The notes under the pieces: model-generated
Told to the model about the DNA's origin: nothing
The model's database searches: none
Seen by the model: the letters and a program-made list of their open reading frames with translations, nothing else
Shown: positions 11,465 to 23,753 of the stretch, piece after piece
How the letters are laid out: each line of letters opens with the position of its first letter
Position numbering within the stretch: the first letter of the stretch is position 1
Translations under genes and position numbers: made by a program
NCBI RefSeq assembly: GCF_905220565.1
Contig: NC_059415.1
Coordinates: 7,679,501 to 7,743,500, forward strand
DNA from: Melitaea cinxia
Taxonomy: Eukaryota > Arthropoda > Insecta > Lepidoptera > Nymphalidae
Direction of reading: 5' to 3'
Length of the DNA: 64,000 nt

Positions 11465-12201
11465 AGATATTTAATTCATTATACGCTTCTTAAAAATAAA
11501 AGTATTTAATTTTACTGATCAGATAATAATTCTTAGATTAATAAAGTATGATATATTATAAATTGTTTTATTATTTATATTTTACTTTCTTTTTCTTAAC
11601 ACGTTCATCTGAACCACAGACGCTATATTATCAGCTTTTTTAAATATTTCATAAATAGTTTTAGTTAATCCGTATTATGTTTACTGCTTATCCCAAATTA
11701 AATCTTTCGACAGTTTGCAATGAAAATATTTAAAAGTTAGAGTCGCAGCAAAACGCTGAAAAAGATGTATAGCCTTTTATTTCCTTAATGAATCAGGATG
11801 GTAACTTCACAATGAAAATGTAGCCCGTTACTACCTGTAAACAGCTATTTTATATTATTAATGTGTACGAATAAACTCTAATATTAACTTGAATAAAGTT
11901 GAAACAGCGTTGTTTGAATAACTCTTTTAGTCAATTCAGTTAGGTCAATATTGTTTCAAATGAAAGCGGTGTTCAAGGTTTTAACGGTTTCTTTAATTCG
12001 ACCAGGATTAATATCTTGCAAATTGAGCTAAAGTAATAAATATTCAGGGGCTTCTTTTAATCTCACTCGCTCTTAACACCGGGCCGTTTCTCTTGAGTTA
12101 TATCGCCGTAAACTTTGAAATGAGCCCTGATCATTCTTTATACTGTGAAAAGATTTACTTTTAACAAGATAATAAATTCCGTCGAAATGATTTTACGATT
12201 T
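11465..12201. other. AT-rich non-coding DNA
   Basis: Nothing recognised. Confidence 0.5.
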
Positions 12202-12241
12202 GGTATATATATATATATATATATATACCAAATACCAAATA

Positions 12242-12305
<64 letters not shown>
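12202..12305. repeat. (TA)n microsatellite with ACCAA interruption
   Basis: Two TA runs (about 12203-12226 and 12245-12304) separated by ACCAAATACCAAATACCAA, itself a 7-bp tandem repeat. Confidence 0.95.
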
Positions 12306-12307
<2 letters not shown>

Positions 12308-12892
12308 AATGTATTTTAAAGCAATTGATTAAAAACAACCAAAATATAATTATTTAAAATATAAATCTCTTATTTTAGTTTCTATCAATACGTTATATCA
12401 GTCAACTTGATTTATCCATCATAATAAAAACTGCTTAACGATGTTATGCCCACAGCGACATAGTCTTTATGCAGACAAAGGCCGGGAAACTTCAAATCCA
12501 TGAAAGTGTGCCTCATGTGGTATTAGCGGTGACAAGACACTACTAACATAATATGTGTCTACTACGCTGACTACGGTGACAACACAATTGGCAACATACA
12601 ATTAATAAGATGCATCTAAACTTGACATGCTTTAGATGCAATGGGGGATGTCCCCTACATCATCCACTTTTTTTGCCAAATAGATTATTAATGTGAGTAA
12701 TCAGATTTAAAAAAAAAAAAACGAATAAAAAAGCCGTTTACACCATCGCTTGACCAAGGCTATAATCTGAGAGTAATTGAGAATGTACAAGAAAAGAAAA
12801 ATGAAAGTAGAATATAAACACGTTCCGCGTCGACCACTTCCTAGCTATATCAGCCAGAGCAACCAGAATACAGCAATCGATATGTCAAAAAT
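12306..12892. other. AT-rich non-coding DNA
   Basis: No gene or recognised repeat. Confidence 0.5.
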
Positions 12893-13211
12893 AAAATCCG
12901 TGGATATTGTTGATCATTGCTGTTCGTTTGTCTAGCTAAAACTCGAGAGAGGCTGGACCGATTTGGCTTATTTTGATCTTGAAATATTTGTGGAAGTTCA
13001 GGAGAGATTTCAACGGTAAGAAACATAAATATTCAGTAATGGAAAATACTAAAAACGACAATTTAATTTTCCAAAACAAGATGTGAAATATAATACTTAT
13101 TCACAAAATTTTCATTTGGTTGTCAAATATTTATAGGTGCGTTCAGTATGTCCTTTGTCCATACTTTTCATAAGAATATGTAGGTTATATGAAGTTCACC
13201 AGGTCATCTTG
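12893..13211 (+). mobile_element. Helitron, degraded
   Basis: AAACTCGAGAGAGGCTGGAC, then CGATTTGGCTTATTTTGA, and an end TATGAAGTTCACCAGGTCAT match the Helitron at 3605-3896, but the CTAG terminus and hairpin are eroded. Confidence 0.7.
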
Positions 13212-13217
13212 TTTTAA

Positions 13218-13515
13218 ATATAATTGTGTTTGCTCGTAAATGAAAAAAAACTGACTTCAACAACATCGAACAAAGTAAAACAACGCAGATAGACAAAAAA
13301 ATGGTCAAGTAAATACGCATTATTATTACATACGCATTAAAGATAACTCAAAATGAATTAGTTACATCTCGATTAAATTTAAATGGGGCCACTTGACTAG
13401 CGCCACATTTTGATTTAAAAAAGAATAATCAAAATCGGTCCACACAGTAAAAAGTACTGAGGTAACGTACATAAAAATACAGTCGAATTGAGAACCTTTT
13501 CCTGTTTTGGAAGTC
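13218..13515 (-). repeat. Family D element, nearly complete but shortened
   Basis: From AATTGTGTTTGCTCGTAAAT through AACTGACTTCAACAACATCG to CTGTTTTGGAAGTCGTTTA, both family D ends are recognisable in reverse orientation, about 300 bp instead of about 610. The middle (the GGATCC block) is missing, as in several other copies, so shortened variants may have spread separately. Confidence 0.75.
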
Positions 13516-13535
13516 GTTTAGAAATATAAAACAAT

Positions 13536-13900
13536 ATTACAACTTTCTGTTGTGTGGCTACGGCAGTAAAAAATTAAACCATCCCATTTCTTCCCGTGGG
13601 TGTAGTAAGAGACGACTAAAGGATAAAACAGTTCCACTGCCACCTTGGAACTTAAAAAGGCCGACTGATGACGGGATAACCATCCAACTGCTGGTTTTGA
13701 AATACATAGGCCAGAGACGGGCAGCAGCGTTTTCGGTGCGACAAAGTCAGCCCTGCGGTCACCAACCCGCCTGCCCAGCAAGGTGACTATGGGCAATACA
13801 CATGAGTTCACGCCATTTTTGGCGCAAATTTATGGAGGCTATGTCCAGCAGTGGACTGTGATAGGCTGAAATGATGATGATGATGAATGATTACAACTTT
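13536..13900 (+). repeat. Family A retroposon, full length, 11-bp target duplication
   Basis: ATTACAACTTT at 13536-13546 and again at 13890-13900 brackets the copy (13547-13889). It begins CTGTTGTGTGGCTACGGCAG, runs through CACCTTGGAACTTAAAAAGG and GGTCACCAACCCGCCTGCCC, and ends GGCTGAAATGATGATGATGA. The open frames on either strand here are by-products of the repeat. Confidence 0.92.
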
Positions 13901-14722
13901 AATTACATAGAATATATTTTTTAACATCTGATAGAATAGATGCAAGTAAACCGGTTGCTTAAAAGATAAAAAACCACGGCTGCAATGCGTTCTGTTCTTC
14001 TTAATATTTCACTATGATCCAGGTTTCTGTTTGTGGATTTCTACCAATCATTTAAAATCTACTGTAATTTGGAAGTAAAAAGTTTCATATGTTATACTAT
14101 GTAAATAGATATAAACAATTTTTTCCTCTAAACCACCACATATAAATTAATCAGAAATATATTTACATATGTGAAGAAACCTTTTATCGCTGAAAAACCC
14201 GTTATAAAATATTACTATGTAATTTATTTTTGATTAATGAAACCTCTTCGAAATATAAACCAAAATCGGACTACAAAGGGCTAGGACGCTGGAAGGCCTT
14301 TCCTGGACAAATAGAGATACATTACCAAGTCGAAATGTCAAAAGAAACTATATTAAGGACCGGAATTTAGAGTCTTATGACTAGGAATCATAAAGTCGCT
14401 TTTTCAGGTGTTTATATATAGACATACGTTAAGATAGTAACAAAGTACATATGGTATGGAAAAATCTTGGAATCGTGGATGAGAAATGATATAAAAACTG
14501 TCAGATTGTTGACAGCATCAAAATGAACTGAAATATCAGAGAATAATCCGCGTTTAGAAACTAAAGAATGTCTTTTATCGTAATAAACTTATTGCTTTTA
14601 TTATTAAGTTAATATTAAGAGATTCTCAGTAAGTTATTTATCGTTATTGCGTATTATAATTATTAACCTTTTCAAGATTTTACTGGTTTGCAAAATTTGC
14701 ATATAATGAATATGAAATGTAT
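13901..14722. other. AT-rich non-coding DNA
   Basis: Nothing supportable; no open frame of note. Confidence 0.5.
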
Positions 14723-14960
14723 AATACATCATCATCATCATAAGCCTCCCCTAAAGCTTTCCACGACGATCGGTTCTGCGTAGCATGCATCCAGCAGCTT
14801 CCCGCGACCCTGATCAGATCGTCGGTCCACCTCGTGGGGGGCCTGCCAACGCTGCGGCGCCCGATACGCGGTCGCCACTCGAGAACCCTTCCGCCTCACC
14901 AGTGTTCCCGCCGCGTTCGTTGCACTTGTAACTCGGAAATTCATTGAAAGTATATCCATA
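14723..14960 (-). pseudogene. LINE reverse transcriptase C-terminus, broken
   Basis: Reading the minus strand in the appropriate frame gives VGRPPTRWTDDL and, further on, WKALGEAYDDDD, the C-terminal tail seen in many insect RTE-like LINE proteins (GRP..RW.DDL...W). Upstream codons are frameshifted or interrupted. The CATCATCATCAT run at 14728-14740 is its 3' tail. Neighbouring AT-rich DNA contrasts with its high GC. Confidence 0.65.
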
Positions 14961-15104
14961 TATACATTTTTAATTCAAAACAAATTTGTGATTAAACAAA
15001 GTATGAGAATTTCAACTTATACGGGATGTATTAGTGCAGATTACGCTCGGGCAATTTAATCTTAATATCAGCCTTATCGTAGATTTTAGGGCCGACCCAA
15101 AAAG

Positions 15105-15435
15105 CTGACGGAAGATGACGGGTGAGAAAGAACCAAGAGATCGAAGACCTAGTGGCAGAACCCGATATCATCGGAGAAACCAAAGCAGCACGACTTCGCT
15201 GGCTCGGCCACGTAGTAAGGATGGGAGACGATCGCGCTGCAAAGAGAGCCACCTGACGGCTGTAGACCCGTGGGGCGCCCCAAGTACCGCTGGGAACACG
15301 AGATACAGAGAGACTTGCGCTAGCTGGTGACGGCGGACTGGCGCGAGATAGCTCTGGACCGGGATCGCTGGAAACTTTTGGTGTCGGAGGCCGAGATCTA
15401 TCTACTACGGGTTGCTGAGCCAGAGGAGTAAGCAA
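15105..15435 (+). pseudogene. LINE reverse transcriptase C-terminus, broken
   Basis: Plus-strand codons give ARLRWLGHVVRMGDDRAAKR followed by a stop, then in another frame RPVGRPKYRWEHEIQRDL, a second stop, and WREIALDRDRWKLLVSEA. This is the classic C-terminal tail of RTE-type LINE polymerases (LRWLGHV.R...GRP..RW...W..A.DRD.W). There are two in-frame stops and one frame change, so it is dead. It lies in opposite orientation to the fragment just upstream. A larger open frame on the minus strand is a shadow. Confidence 0.8.
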
Positions 15436-15607
15436 GTACATAAAGGTAAGACAAAAAGGTATTCAATCAACTTTACACTCAGCCGTTCATCTTTATTTTT
15501 CACCTTCTATTGTTAAAACACATACATATAATCTGTTTGCGAAAACATAATATATGACGTGGGTAACTGTTACAAAAATGTTGACAAACGATCAAACCTT
15601 TTTTTAC

Positions 15608-15812
15608 GACTAGGTAGCCTATAGACGCCTGCAATACCAGAAGCATCGCAAACGCGTTGCCGACCCTACCCCTGATCCCCTCCAGGAACTCTGGGCACCT
15701 TGCTCACTACAGGAACACAAGACTACTTGAGAACAGTGTTGTAGCTGTGATTTTCTGTTAAGTTACGATACTTCCCCAGATGGGTTACTCCAGATTTTGA
15801 GCAGGACATATC
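15608..15812 (-). repeat. Family C retroposon, 5'/3'-trimmed
   Basis: In reverse orientation: GACGCCTGCAATACCAGAAG, CATCGCAAACGCGTTGCCGA, CACCTTGCTCACTACAGGAA and CTCCAGATTTTGAGCAGGA, all colinear with family C. Confidence 0.8.
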
Positions 15813-16205
15813 CTTATGTGCCCTGATAACTTACATGACTTTTCTTTAAAGCTTTAATTTTATTATTATTCAAGTTAACTTATTCATAAACGATTTCCGC
15901 AAACAATATGCTAAATCTTAATCTAATAACAATCTTATCCACTCCATTCAAATCCACAGATGATATGCATCAATCAAGTATTGCATTCGCTCTCTCTCTC
16001 TCAAACGCTCAATCTAATTCTTAGATTACTATTGAAAGCCACTTGGAGTAAACATCTGCTCATCATTGCGCATGCATTGTAACACAGTCTTGAGGATATT
16101 ACATCGTTTCTGTGAGCTGTGTTCAGTAACGTACTGAACACAATCGACTCAATTAAAGAGAGATTTTGAGATATAAATTAGTGTGTTTCGTATATGTATA
16201 TGATA
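15813..16205. other. AT-rich non-coding DNA
   Basis: No gene; a short (TC)n run near 15990-16003. Confidence 0.5.
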
Positions 16206-16560
16206 ATTATTAAGTAACATATTATATACTTTATTGCACTTAACAACAGAATATACAGAAAATTACATATATAGTTGATGGCAAAGGTGGACTTATCCCT
16301 AGAAGAGGTCTCTTCCAGTCAACCAATGGTCATGAGAGAGAGTGTCATATAGCGGGGGACACAGTGCAAGAAATAACAATATTAAGAATATAGTTGAATA
16401 ACTGTAATGTATTACAAACTTATAAGTATAAATACATACACACATACATATCATACATATATATACATACCTTACATTTATACATACATACATATACACA
16501 TATTTACATACACACATATATACATACACACATAAATACATACAAATACATAACATAATA
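16206..16560 (-). repeat. LINE 3' end followed by ATAC microsatellite
   Basis: TACTTTATTGCACTTAACAA and TTATCCCTAGAAGAGGTCTC plus TTCCAGTCAACC mirror the LINE 3' module at 3.25 kb on the opposite strand. Downstream (16430-16555) is a degenerate ACATAC/ATAC repeat, which alone creates the 85-codon minus-strand frame. Confidence 0.65.
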
Positions 16561-17617
16561 GATAGTTAATTATATACTTACATATTCACTAAGTAGATGA
16601 TTGTAAATTGACTTGTGAAATAAAGTGCTCCTTTAATTTACGTTTGAAGGAAACAAGGAACATATTAGTAAGTACTAGTTTCTATGCTAAATAAAACTGT
16701 AAGAGGTTTTATTTCGCACGTCAAAAATATTTGAATAAAAAAATGTGAGCCGTCACATGACGGCCGTCTGATGTAAAACGTTGATTAAACATTTATTTTA
16801 TTATATACAAAAAAAATTAATTCCAAAATTTCTTTAAAATCGCGAAAACTCAATTTTATAGTATAGTATAGAACATATATTCCAACATATAGCGTGGTGA
16901 TGCGTCGCCACGGCCTGTATCGCCACGCCAACAATCAGGTTTATCCTCACCTATTGTTTATTAATCTGAGCTCACCTATAGATGTTTAAAATCAAAAAAT
17001 ATTTCATCAATACCGAAGCCAAAATTGAATATTTTGAATTTTTCAGTGTTTGTATCTTAGCCACACATAACGCCATTCTGGACAAATTTAAATGAAACGT
17101 GCCATAATTTGAGTCATAACAATTTCTAAAATACTAGACTTTTATTCCGAAATTATGTGTCGTCCACTTGAAATGCGGGATTAGCTTCGAAAGAGTTCTC
17201 GTGAATGAAGTCGCGAGTACGGCGAGTCTACAACCAAAACGTAGTGCTGCCATCTATGTGATTAATTTAGAATTAACATTAGTTCACAATGTTTCAACAT
17301 ATAAATATTTAATTTTTAAATTTAAATACACTTTAACACTTTCTTGACTTTGTAAAATGCAAGCGAACGGCACAGGCTTCTATTTAAAATATATATTTAC
17401 ATAGAAAGTATTTTTAAATATTTGGAAACTCCAAAAGTGCATGCCTCCAATGTGATGAAATGTCCCACCTCACCCCTCAATCCAACTATAAACATTATTC
17501 AATTAATGTGAACCAAATGTGCGAACCAGGATATTTTGCAGATAAATTAACAGAAAAATTCTGTAATCATCAAAAATTTATTTATTATGGTAGAAATTAG
17601 TTTATTAGATAGATCGT
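16561..17617. other. Non-coding DNA with a GC-rich patch
   Basis: Mostly AT-rich. GCCGTCA-CA-TGACGGC at 16749-16764 is a short dyad, and 16890-16935 is locally GC-rich. No gene recognised. Confidence 0.45.
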
Positions 17618-17925
17618 CTATTGTGTATGACTATGGCAGTAAAGAATATAACCACCCCCTCTCTTCCCGAGAGTTTCGTATCCGACCGATGGCGGGATAA
17701 CCATCCAACTGTTGGTTTTAAAATACACAGGCCGAAGACGGGCAGCAGCGTCTTCGGTGCGACAAAACCAGCCCTGCGGTCACCAACCCGCCTGCACAGC
17801 GTGGTGACTATGGGCAAAACGCATGAGTTCATGCCATTTTTGGCGTGAACTTGTGAGGCCTATGTCCAGCAGTGGACTGTGATAGGCTGAAATGATGAAG
17901 ATGATGATGAATGATGATGATATTG
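17618..17925 (+). repeat. Family A retroposon
   Basis: Begins near TGTGTATGACTATGGCAGTA, has an internal deletion relative to the 13.5-kb copy (the segment GTAAGAGGCGACTAAGGG to CTTAAAAAGC is missing), and ends GGCTGAAATGATGAAGATGA. A clean target duplication is not visible. Confidence 0.85.
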
Positions 17926-19216
17926 TAAAAGTATTTGTTGTAATAAATTGAAGAATTGTTTAGACTTCATATTCAATAGGCTTCTATGTTTATAATTTCC
18001 TGACATAATAAAAAAAATATATTTCGTCAAGTGGTTCTAGCGTTATTTTGTTATCCTTCGTACATTCAAAATGTTGATGTCCAACATCATTTTTTTTAAT
18101 CGATTCTTTTAATGATAATAGTATTAAAAAGACTTCATATGATATTTAATTTATAGTTAGATGTGTATTCTGTATAACAGTATGTATTTTATAGCATATT
18201 AATAAATTGTTATAAAACTATAGAGGTTAAAGTGTTTACGCTTCCCGTACTTTTCATTTTGTGAAAGTTAAGCTCAGCCTCCTTGGAGGCGTGTAATACA
18301 CAACTATATGATGACTGTGCCTTTATACCCTGTAAAACGACAGAATAATTCCTGTTAAATTTGGAGCTCTTACTTAGAGTGTTCTGTTGAATTATTATTA
18401 TAGATCAATTTTGCGAAGGAAGGCCCTCCTTAGTTTTCTATAGCTTTCCCAAAGATATTTTCATATACTATCCTTGAAATCTGTCTCGAAGTTTCACACT
18501 CAACGCTTCCTGTTCACTGTTTTCTTCAATACTCTATTTTAAATTTAAGCTTTAACCCGTACCCTTTCTGACCGTAGCATTAACTAGCTATGAAGAAGCG
18601 CCAAGAAGCCAGAGCCAAGTCAAATAAGAGATTTTACCAATTAAGCGAAATTAAAACTTTGACTTCATGAACAGCGTTTGTTTGTTTTATATTAAAAGTA
18701 ATATTTTAATGTTTCTCACTACAGAATTTTATTTTATTATCAGATTTTATGATAATCTTTTTTCCTGTTTCCTTGTATGTAATAAATAAGAGTAATTTTG
18801 ATATAAATGAAGGATCTATTTGTCGAACTTAACTTATTTGAAAAAACATTTGATCACACGCGATCTTAATAACAAGTTTCTAAAGAGTATATTTATTAAT
18901 AATTTATTTTATTATTTCGGTCTATGGGCATACAGCGTTTAACTGATTAATGTGTGACGATTATTATATAATTAATTTAATATAAGTACTTTGATTCTAA
19001 AAGTAAGTAGTCGAATTTATTATGTACCTAGTTAGTTACCTATTGAAAATGTTGACAACACGGATGTCCGGTAAAATTCGAATGAGTTCGAATAAGTTCG
19101 TGGCATATTATTATTGGTGATTTTAATTTATATTCTTTCATATATCTTTATAAAATAAATTAAATAAATAAATAATAAAATAATTTGAAAATGTTTTGAT
19201 TAGTTTTACGGCGTAT
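17926..19216. other. AT-rich non-coding DNA
   Basis: No gene recognised; a small dyad GCCTCC-TT-GGAGGC lies at 18277-18290. Confidence 0.5.
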
Positions 19217-19396
19217 AAAATAGATATGTAGTCAGCGTCTTCGGTGCGACAAAGCCAGCCCTGCGGTCACCAACCCGCCTGCCCAGCGTGGTGACTATGG
19301 GCAAAACACACGAGTTCACGTTATTTTTGGCGTAAACTTGTGGAGGCCTATGTCCAGCAGTGGACTGTATAGGCTGTAATGAAAATAGATATGTAG
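19217..19396 (+). repeat. Family A retroposon, truncated, perfect 15-bp target duplication
   Basis: AAAATAGATATGTAG occurs at 19217-19231 and 19382-19396. Between them is only the last 150 bp of family A, from TCAGCGTCTTCGGTGCGAC to GGCTGTAATG. This is the cleanest evidence that the family integrates by target-primed reverse transcription with 5' truncation. Confidence 0.95.
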
Positions 19397-19745
19397 AACG
19401 CTGGAAGACTCATGTTCATCAAAAAATTTTTGATTCTTGGTTTATCAAACAATTGTTGGTTTGGTCGTGTATGTAAGCTGTTGTTTGATAAAAATTGAAA
19501 TTTAACAAGCAAATTTGTAAAACGTATTTAACTATGTATTTACGAGACCCGAAACATTAGATTGGTATAGCGAAATTCAATATAATATGCATCGCAATAT
19601 GTGCACACATGCAACAATAAGACAGTTATGTTCATGCACATGTCAAGTACCGACATTATACAGTTGAAGAGCTTACAATAGTACATTATGCTTCACCGAG
19701 TCAAGATACAAGTACAAGTAGTAAATGCTTCAATTACATGACTAC
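19397..19745. other. AT-rich non-coding DNA
   Basis: Nothing recognised. Confidence 0.5.
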
Positions 19746-20010
19746 ACGACTCAGCCTGTAATATCCCTCTTCTGGCCATAGACCTCTTTCTCCAAGTAAG
19801 AAATGAATTGGAGCTTAATCCACCACACTGCTCCACTGCAGGTTGACATATTCCCTACTATGAGTAACGATCGCTATTAGGTGTCAGTGATAACAACCGG
19901 GATCGACAGCTTAACGTGCTCTCCGAGGCACGTTGGGGCGACCCACCAGGACAGGATATCCAAACCGGAAAGAAATATTTGTACAAATACAATTATCCAT
20001 TTTGATCGGC
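19746..20010 (-). repeat. tRNA-derived SINE, degraded
   Basis: In reverse orientation: CAGCCTGTAATATCCCTCTT, CTTAATCCACCACACTGCTC, TATGAGTAACGATCGCTATT and GGAAAGAAATATTTGTACAA. The B box is mutated. The 71-codon plus frame overlapping it is a shadow. Confidence 0.8.
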
Positions 20011-21329
20011 AGTCGAACTACTGTAACCAAATCAGCGGTTGTTATAAACCAATAATTAATGCCTACACTCAAGTCCTTCATGTTAATAGTTCATAATAGA
20101 GAATATGTGTACACTCAGGTGTTTGAATGGACTTCATTAATATTATTATGTCATGAGTGGTAATCGAATTAGTGAACGTTAATGCAACCTCCAGTTCCTA
20201 TAACTACTCCACCAAACCTTCCTGAAACTAACTATGCTGATGACAAATAAACACAAAACTACATGTACAAACGTACAACTCTGTTTCGGAAGCTAAATAT
20301 ATAAAGGCGATAGGGGTTAACCTGTGGGTTTGACCTTTTTTATATATAGACGCACAACATTACTCTGAAAAATTCTAAATTTTTAGAACTACAAATAAAC
20401 ATATATAGACAGATACAAATTTCATCGAACTCGAAAAATATTCCTATAAAATAAATCAAAACCCAGTCGTAAAAATAAATCACTAAAAAATAGTAACACA
20501 TTTTTAAATCTTCAATCTAGAAAAATGAACAGTGCGTCGAAGGTACACATTTAAATTGATTTATTTATGAATATCATAGTCAAAAAATCCTAAAATATAC
20601 GCAGAAAAGTTATGTCCTCAATTCGGATGCGCGCAATTAACTCGTTTATACCGGTTAAAACTGGATTTTAAAACGTTTTATAGACAATCATCATGTTCAA
20701 GAGTTTTATGACTGCATTAAAACATACAGCCGCGTCACGTGTATTAATTTTACTACCAGCAATGAAGGCGTATAATGTGCCTCTTTGTATGATCACATTA
20801 AAAGTGATTATGAAGAAAAAATCTTATGTAAATAACCTATAAGACGTAAATACCGACTGTATATACTAAACATCATTTGGCCAAGTCACTGGCTTAATCT
20901 GAATCAATGGCGTAAATACTTTATCAAGATACTCGAGCAGGCATCAATGATCTTACAGAAACGTTGATAATATTTTTATTTTTAACTGAAATAAAACTCT
21001 TAAAAAACAAAATTTGTAAATTACAAAGGTAAAAATATCTTATAAGATGTTATTCAAAATATATTTTTAAAAACACATAAGTAATTAAAGCAAGCAATGT
21101 TGCAGCTTAACCAACCATAACAGAACATGAATTCTTTGACCTTGATACGATATTTATAGACATTTACAGTTGACAGAATTCAAAAAGTTGTCGCTACAAG
21201 GTTATCTCCTAATTAATCCCTCTGCTTCCAATCTCGTCCACCTCGCAACACTGAAACAAATATAACCGTCAAAATTCTAATTGATGTCCATTACGTTTAA
21301 TTTACTTCATTGCCGGTAAGTAAATATAT
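20011..21329. other. AT-rich non-coding DNA
   Basis: No gene or known repeat; 20630-20790 is less AT-rich and more complex, of unknown meaning. Confidence 0.45.
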
Positions 21330-21545
21330 ATAAATAACTTTGAATCGCTAAATATGTTGCTTTGCGAAACTCAAAAACGGCTCGACTAATTTAAATCGTT
21401 TTTTTTTTTTCTTGTAAATACTTTGTACATGTTATTAATGAAATGAAAAATTAAGAAAATTGAGCACAAATTTCCGAAAAATGAAATTAATATTTAAACT
21501 TTATGCGTCTCATAGTTCACAATATAGGAAAACGTCTGAAGAGTT
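21330..21545 (+). mobile_element. Helitron, degraded
   Basis: CTTTGAATCGCTAAATATGT, then TTGCGAAACTCAAAAACGGC matches the 5' part of the 3.6-kb Helitron; GAAGAGTTCACCTGGT near 21538-21553 may be its eroded 3' end. The short open frame at 21503-21694 is not supported as a gene. Confidence 0.55.
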
Positions 21546-21989
21546 CACCTGGTAAAAAAAATGGGATAGCTGGATTAATTCAGTTAACTTTAAAAAAAAT
21601 AATGGGAAGAAGAATTAAGATAATTCAAAAATTTGTAGACAAGAAAAAGAAGAAGTATAAAGTTTTCCAAGACAGTAAAGCATCAGTCGGTTAAGCTGAT
21701 ACAGGATAAAACTGGATAATACCAGAATTAAGCAGTTATAATAAACATCTCGAATATATTTAATTAAAATACGATGAAACGAAACATTCATCGGGTATTC
21801 CGAATGTATCAAAGGTATCGTATAATAAAACGATGATCGCGCGTCACGGTACGAATACATAAGCGATCCGATCGATTTGCGAGTCATCTTACGGACACGA
21901 ATTAAACTTTCCTACAAGTCACTGGATGGGGGGAAATGTTTTTTGTACTGTAAAACGGAAAAGAATTCTGTTTCGCGTTTTGAAAGCGA

Positions 21990-22240
21990 TCCGATATAAA
22001 TTTACATGGACAAGTAATGCAACGTGAAAAAATAATTTATTAAATACGCATTATTAGAGATAGCTCAAAAAGTACTCGTCAAGACTTGATAAAATTTAAA
22101 TTCAACCACTTAGAAAGCACTAACATTCGATTTGAAAAAATAATCATCAAAATCCGTACACCCAAAACAAAGTTATGAAATAACACTCATAAAAAATAAT
22201 ATAATGAGAAGCACCTCCTTTTTTAAGTTAGTTGAAAACA
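21990..22240 (-). repeat. Family D element, partial
   Basis: GGACAAGTAATGCAACGTGA, AAATACGCATTATTAGAGAT, AAATCCGTACACCCAAAACA and CACCTCCTTTTTTAAG follow family D order in reverse, with substitutions. Confidence 0.7.
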
Positions 22241-23753
22241 AAGAAAAATTCTATTTTATGATTTCAACGGAAAAATCGAATAGATTATGTTTTGTTAAAT
22301 CACTACACGGTACAAAACAAATTGACTAAAACACGTCTGTTATGGTGAAGCGGAAAACCCTGAAGGGTTTTTTATAACAGACTTTCAATTTTTGTCGACG
22401 CTTTTAGTGTATACAATTTTACAATAAAAATATTTTCAGACATTCTATTTATACAGATATGGTCCTAAACTTATTCCCGAAAAAAATATATTGTTGATAA
22501 AGAAACGAAAGAAAACACAATAATTTTTGTACCAATTTTTTCCTAACAATACAATAATAGTGATGTATTTAATTTTTTGTGTTAATGAAAGCTACTTAGA
22601 CTTGAATTTTACATCGTTAAACGATCAATGATTTCACATTACATTTTTATTTAAATCTATTCACTCAGAATTACACATTTAATATTAAAATAAAAAAGTA
22701 ATAACATTCTAACTTAACAAAGTGCAAAGTTACTCTTATTACTAATAGTAATCTCTTACTGACAACCCCTAGCAATAGTGAAAAAATTTATAGCATAGAC
22801 AAAAAAAAGTATGAACATTTATTATTTAAGCTCTAGGTGATTCAAGAAAAATAAATTTAAGGAAAACATTTTAAGATTAAAATTCAATTTTGAAGTTACA
22901 AAGTATGAAGGACGAAATTTATCAGTTTCTGTCAAACTTTTTAATATGGAGGTAACACACTTAAGTATGCGGTAGCCAAACAGACTACCGGTGATTTCGG
23001 GAAGCCAATAAATCTCTAGCCACCTGTCGGTTGCGACTTTTATTAAAAAACTTTTAAGATTTTAATTCAACGTCTCGAGTTCGTCTCCTTTGCAAATTAA
23101 TTCTGAATAACCTAAATTATTCACTTATCCTCGAAACTTTTGAACTATTTTAATTGTGTTGCGAAATTGCACGAGAATATATATATTTTTTTAATTTAAG
23201 TATGTCTAAATTACCTACATTTATGCTTTATTTTTATTCTTGGTTTCGTTTTTATTTTCAAAGTAAAAGTTCTTGATTAAGCTGGTGAATGAGTGACGAG
23301 AACGTTACGAAAAGTGCGATCAGGTCCGGCGAACGGAAGTTTTGAGGGAGATATAAGTTAGTGAAGATAGAAAACTTTACTTCCGTCGTGTGGACTAAAA
23401 AATTTTTTTCTTCAAGCCATGTCGTATCGTTTTTTACGAAGTAAACTCCAAAATGTCAACTCGGGTGAAACCGCGAAAATAGTCTTGTATTCAAGAGTAA
23501 GAGTCAGAGTCTATTAGTCAAACACTTTAGAGTTGAGAAGATTAAGTCGTCTATCAAAACAATTTGAGTGATTAGTTTCACTTACCAACGATTAGATACG
23601 AATCGTAACATTTGATATGATGATATCTGATACGTAACAGATTATAATTAGTTGCAGTTACAGAATCGGAATCAGTTACAGTAAGAGAATAAGTTACACT
23701 AACTTTATCACGTACTTAAACGATAGTTACCTGTATCAAATTAATTAATGTAT
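22241..23753. other. AT-rich non-coding DNA
   Basis: No gene recognised. Holds a two-part hairpin at 22335-22382 and a more GC-rich stretch at 23280-23480. Confidence 0.45.
22335..22382. other. Two-step hairpin
   Basis: GTCTGTTAT (22335-22343) pairs with ATAACAGAC (22374-22382); inside, AAAACCCT (22354-22361) pairs with AGGGTTTT (22364-22371) around a two-base loop. The inner loop is too tight for ideal RNA folding, so its meaning is unclear. Confidence 0.3.

Noticed and set aside
13518..13811. 97-residue minus-strand frame starting MNSCVLPIVT, also at 17605 and similar at 27594
   Set aside because: The same peptide appears wherever family A occurs; it is a by-product of the repeat, not a gene.
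15031..15441. 136-residue minus-strand frame
   Set aside because: The opposite strand carries recognisable, though broken, LINE polymerase codons; this frame is its shadow.
16299..16556. 85-residue minus-strand frame rich in Tyr, Cys and Val
   Set aside because: Produced by the ATAC/ACAT microsatellite and a LINE 3' end.
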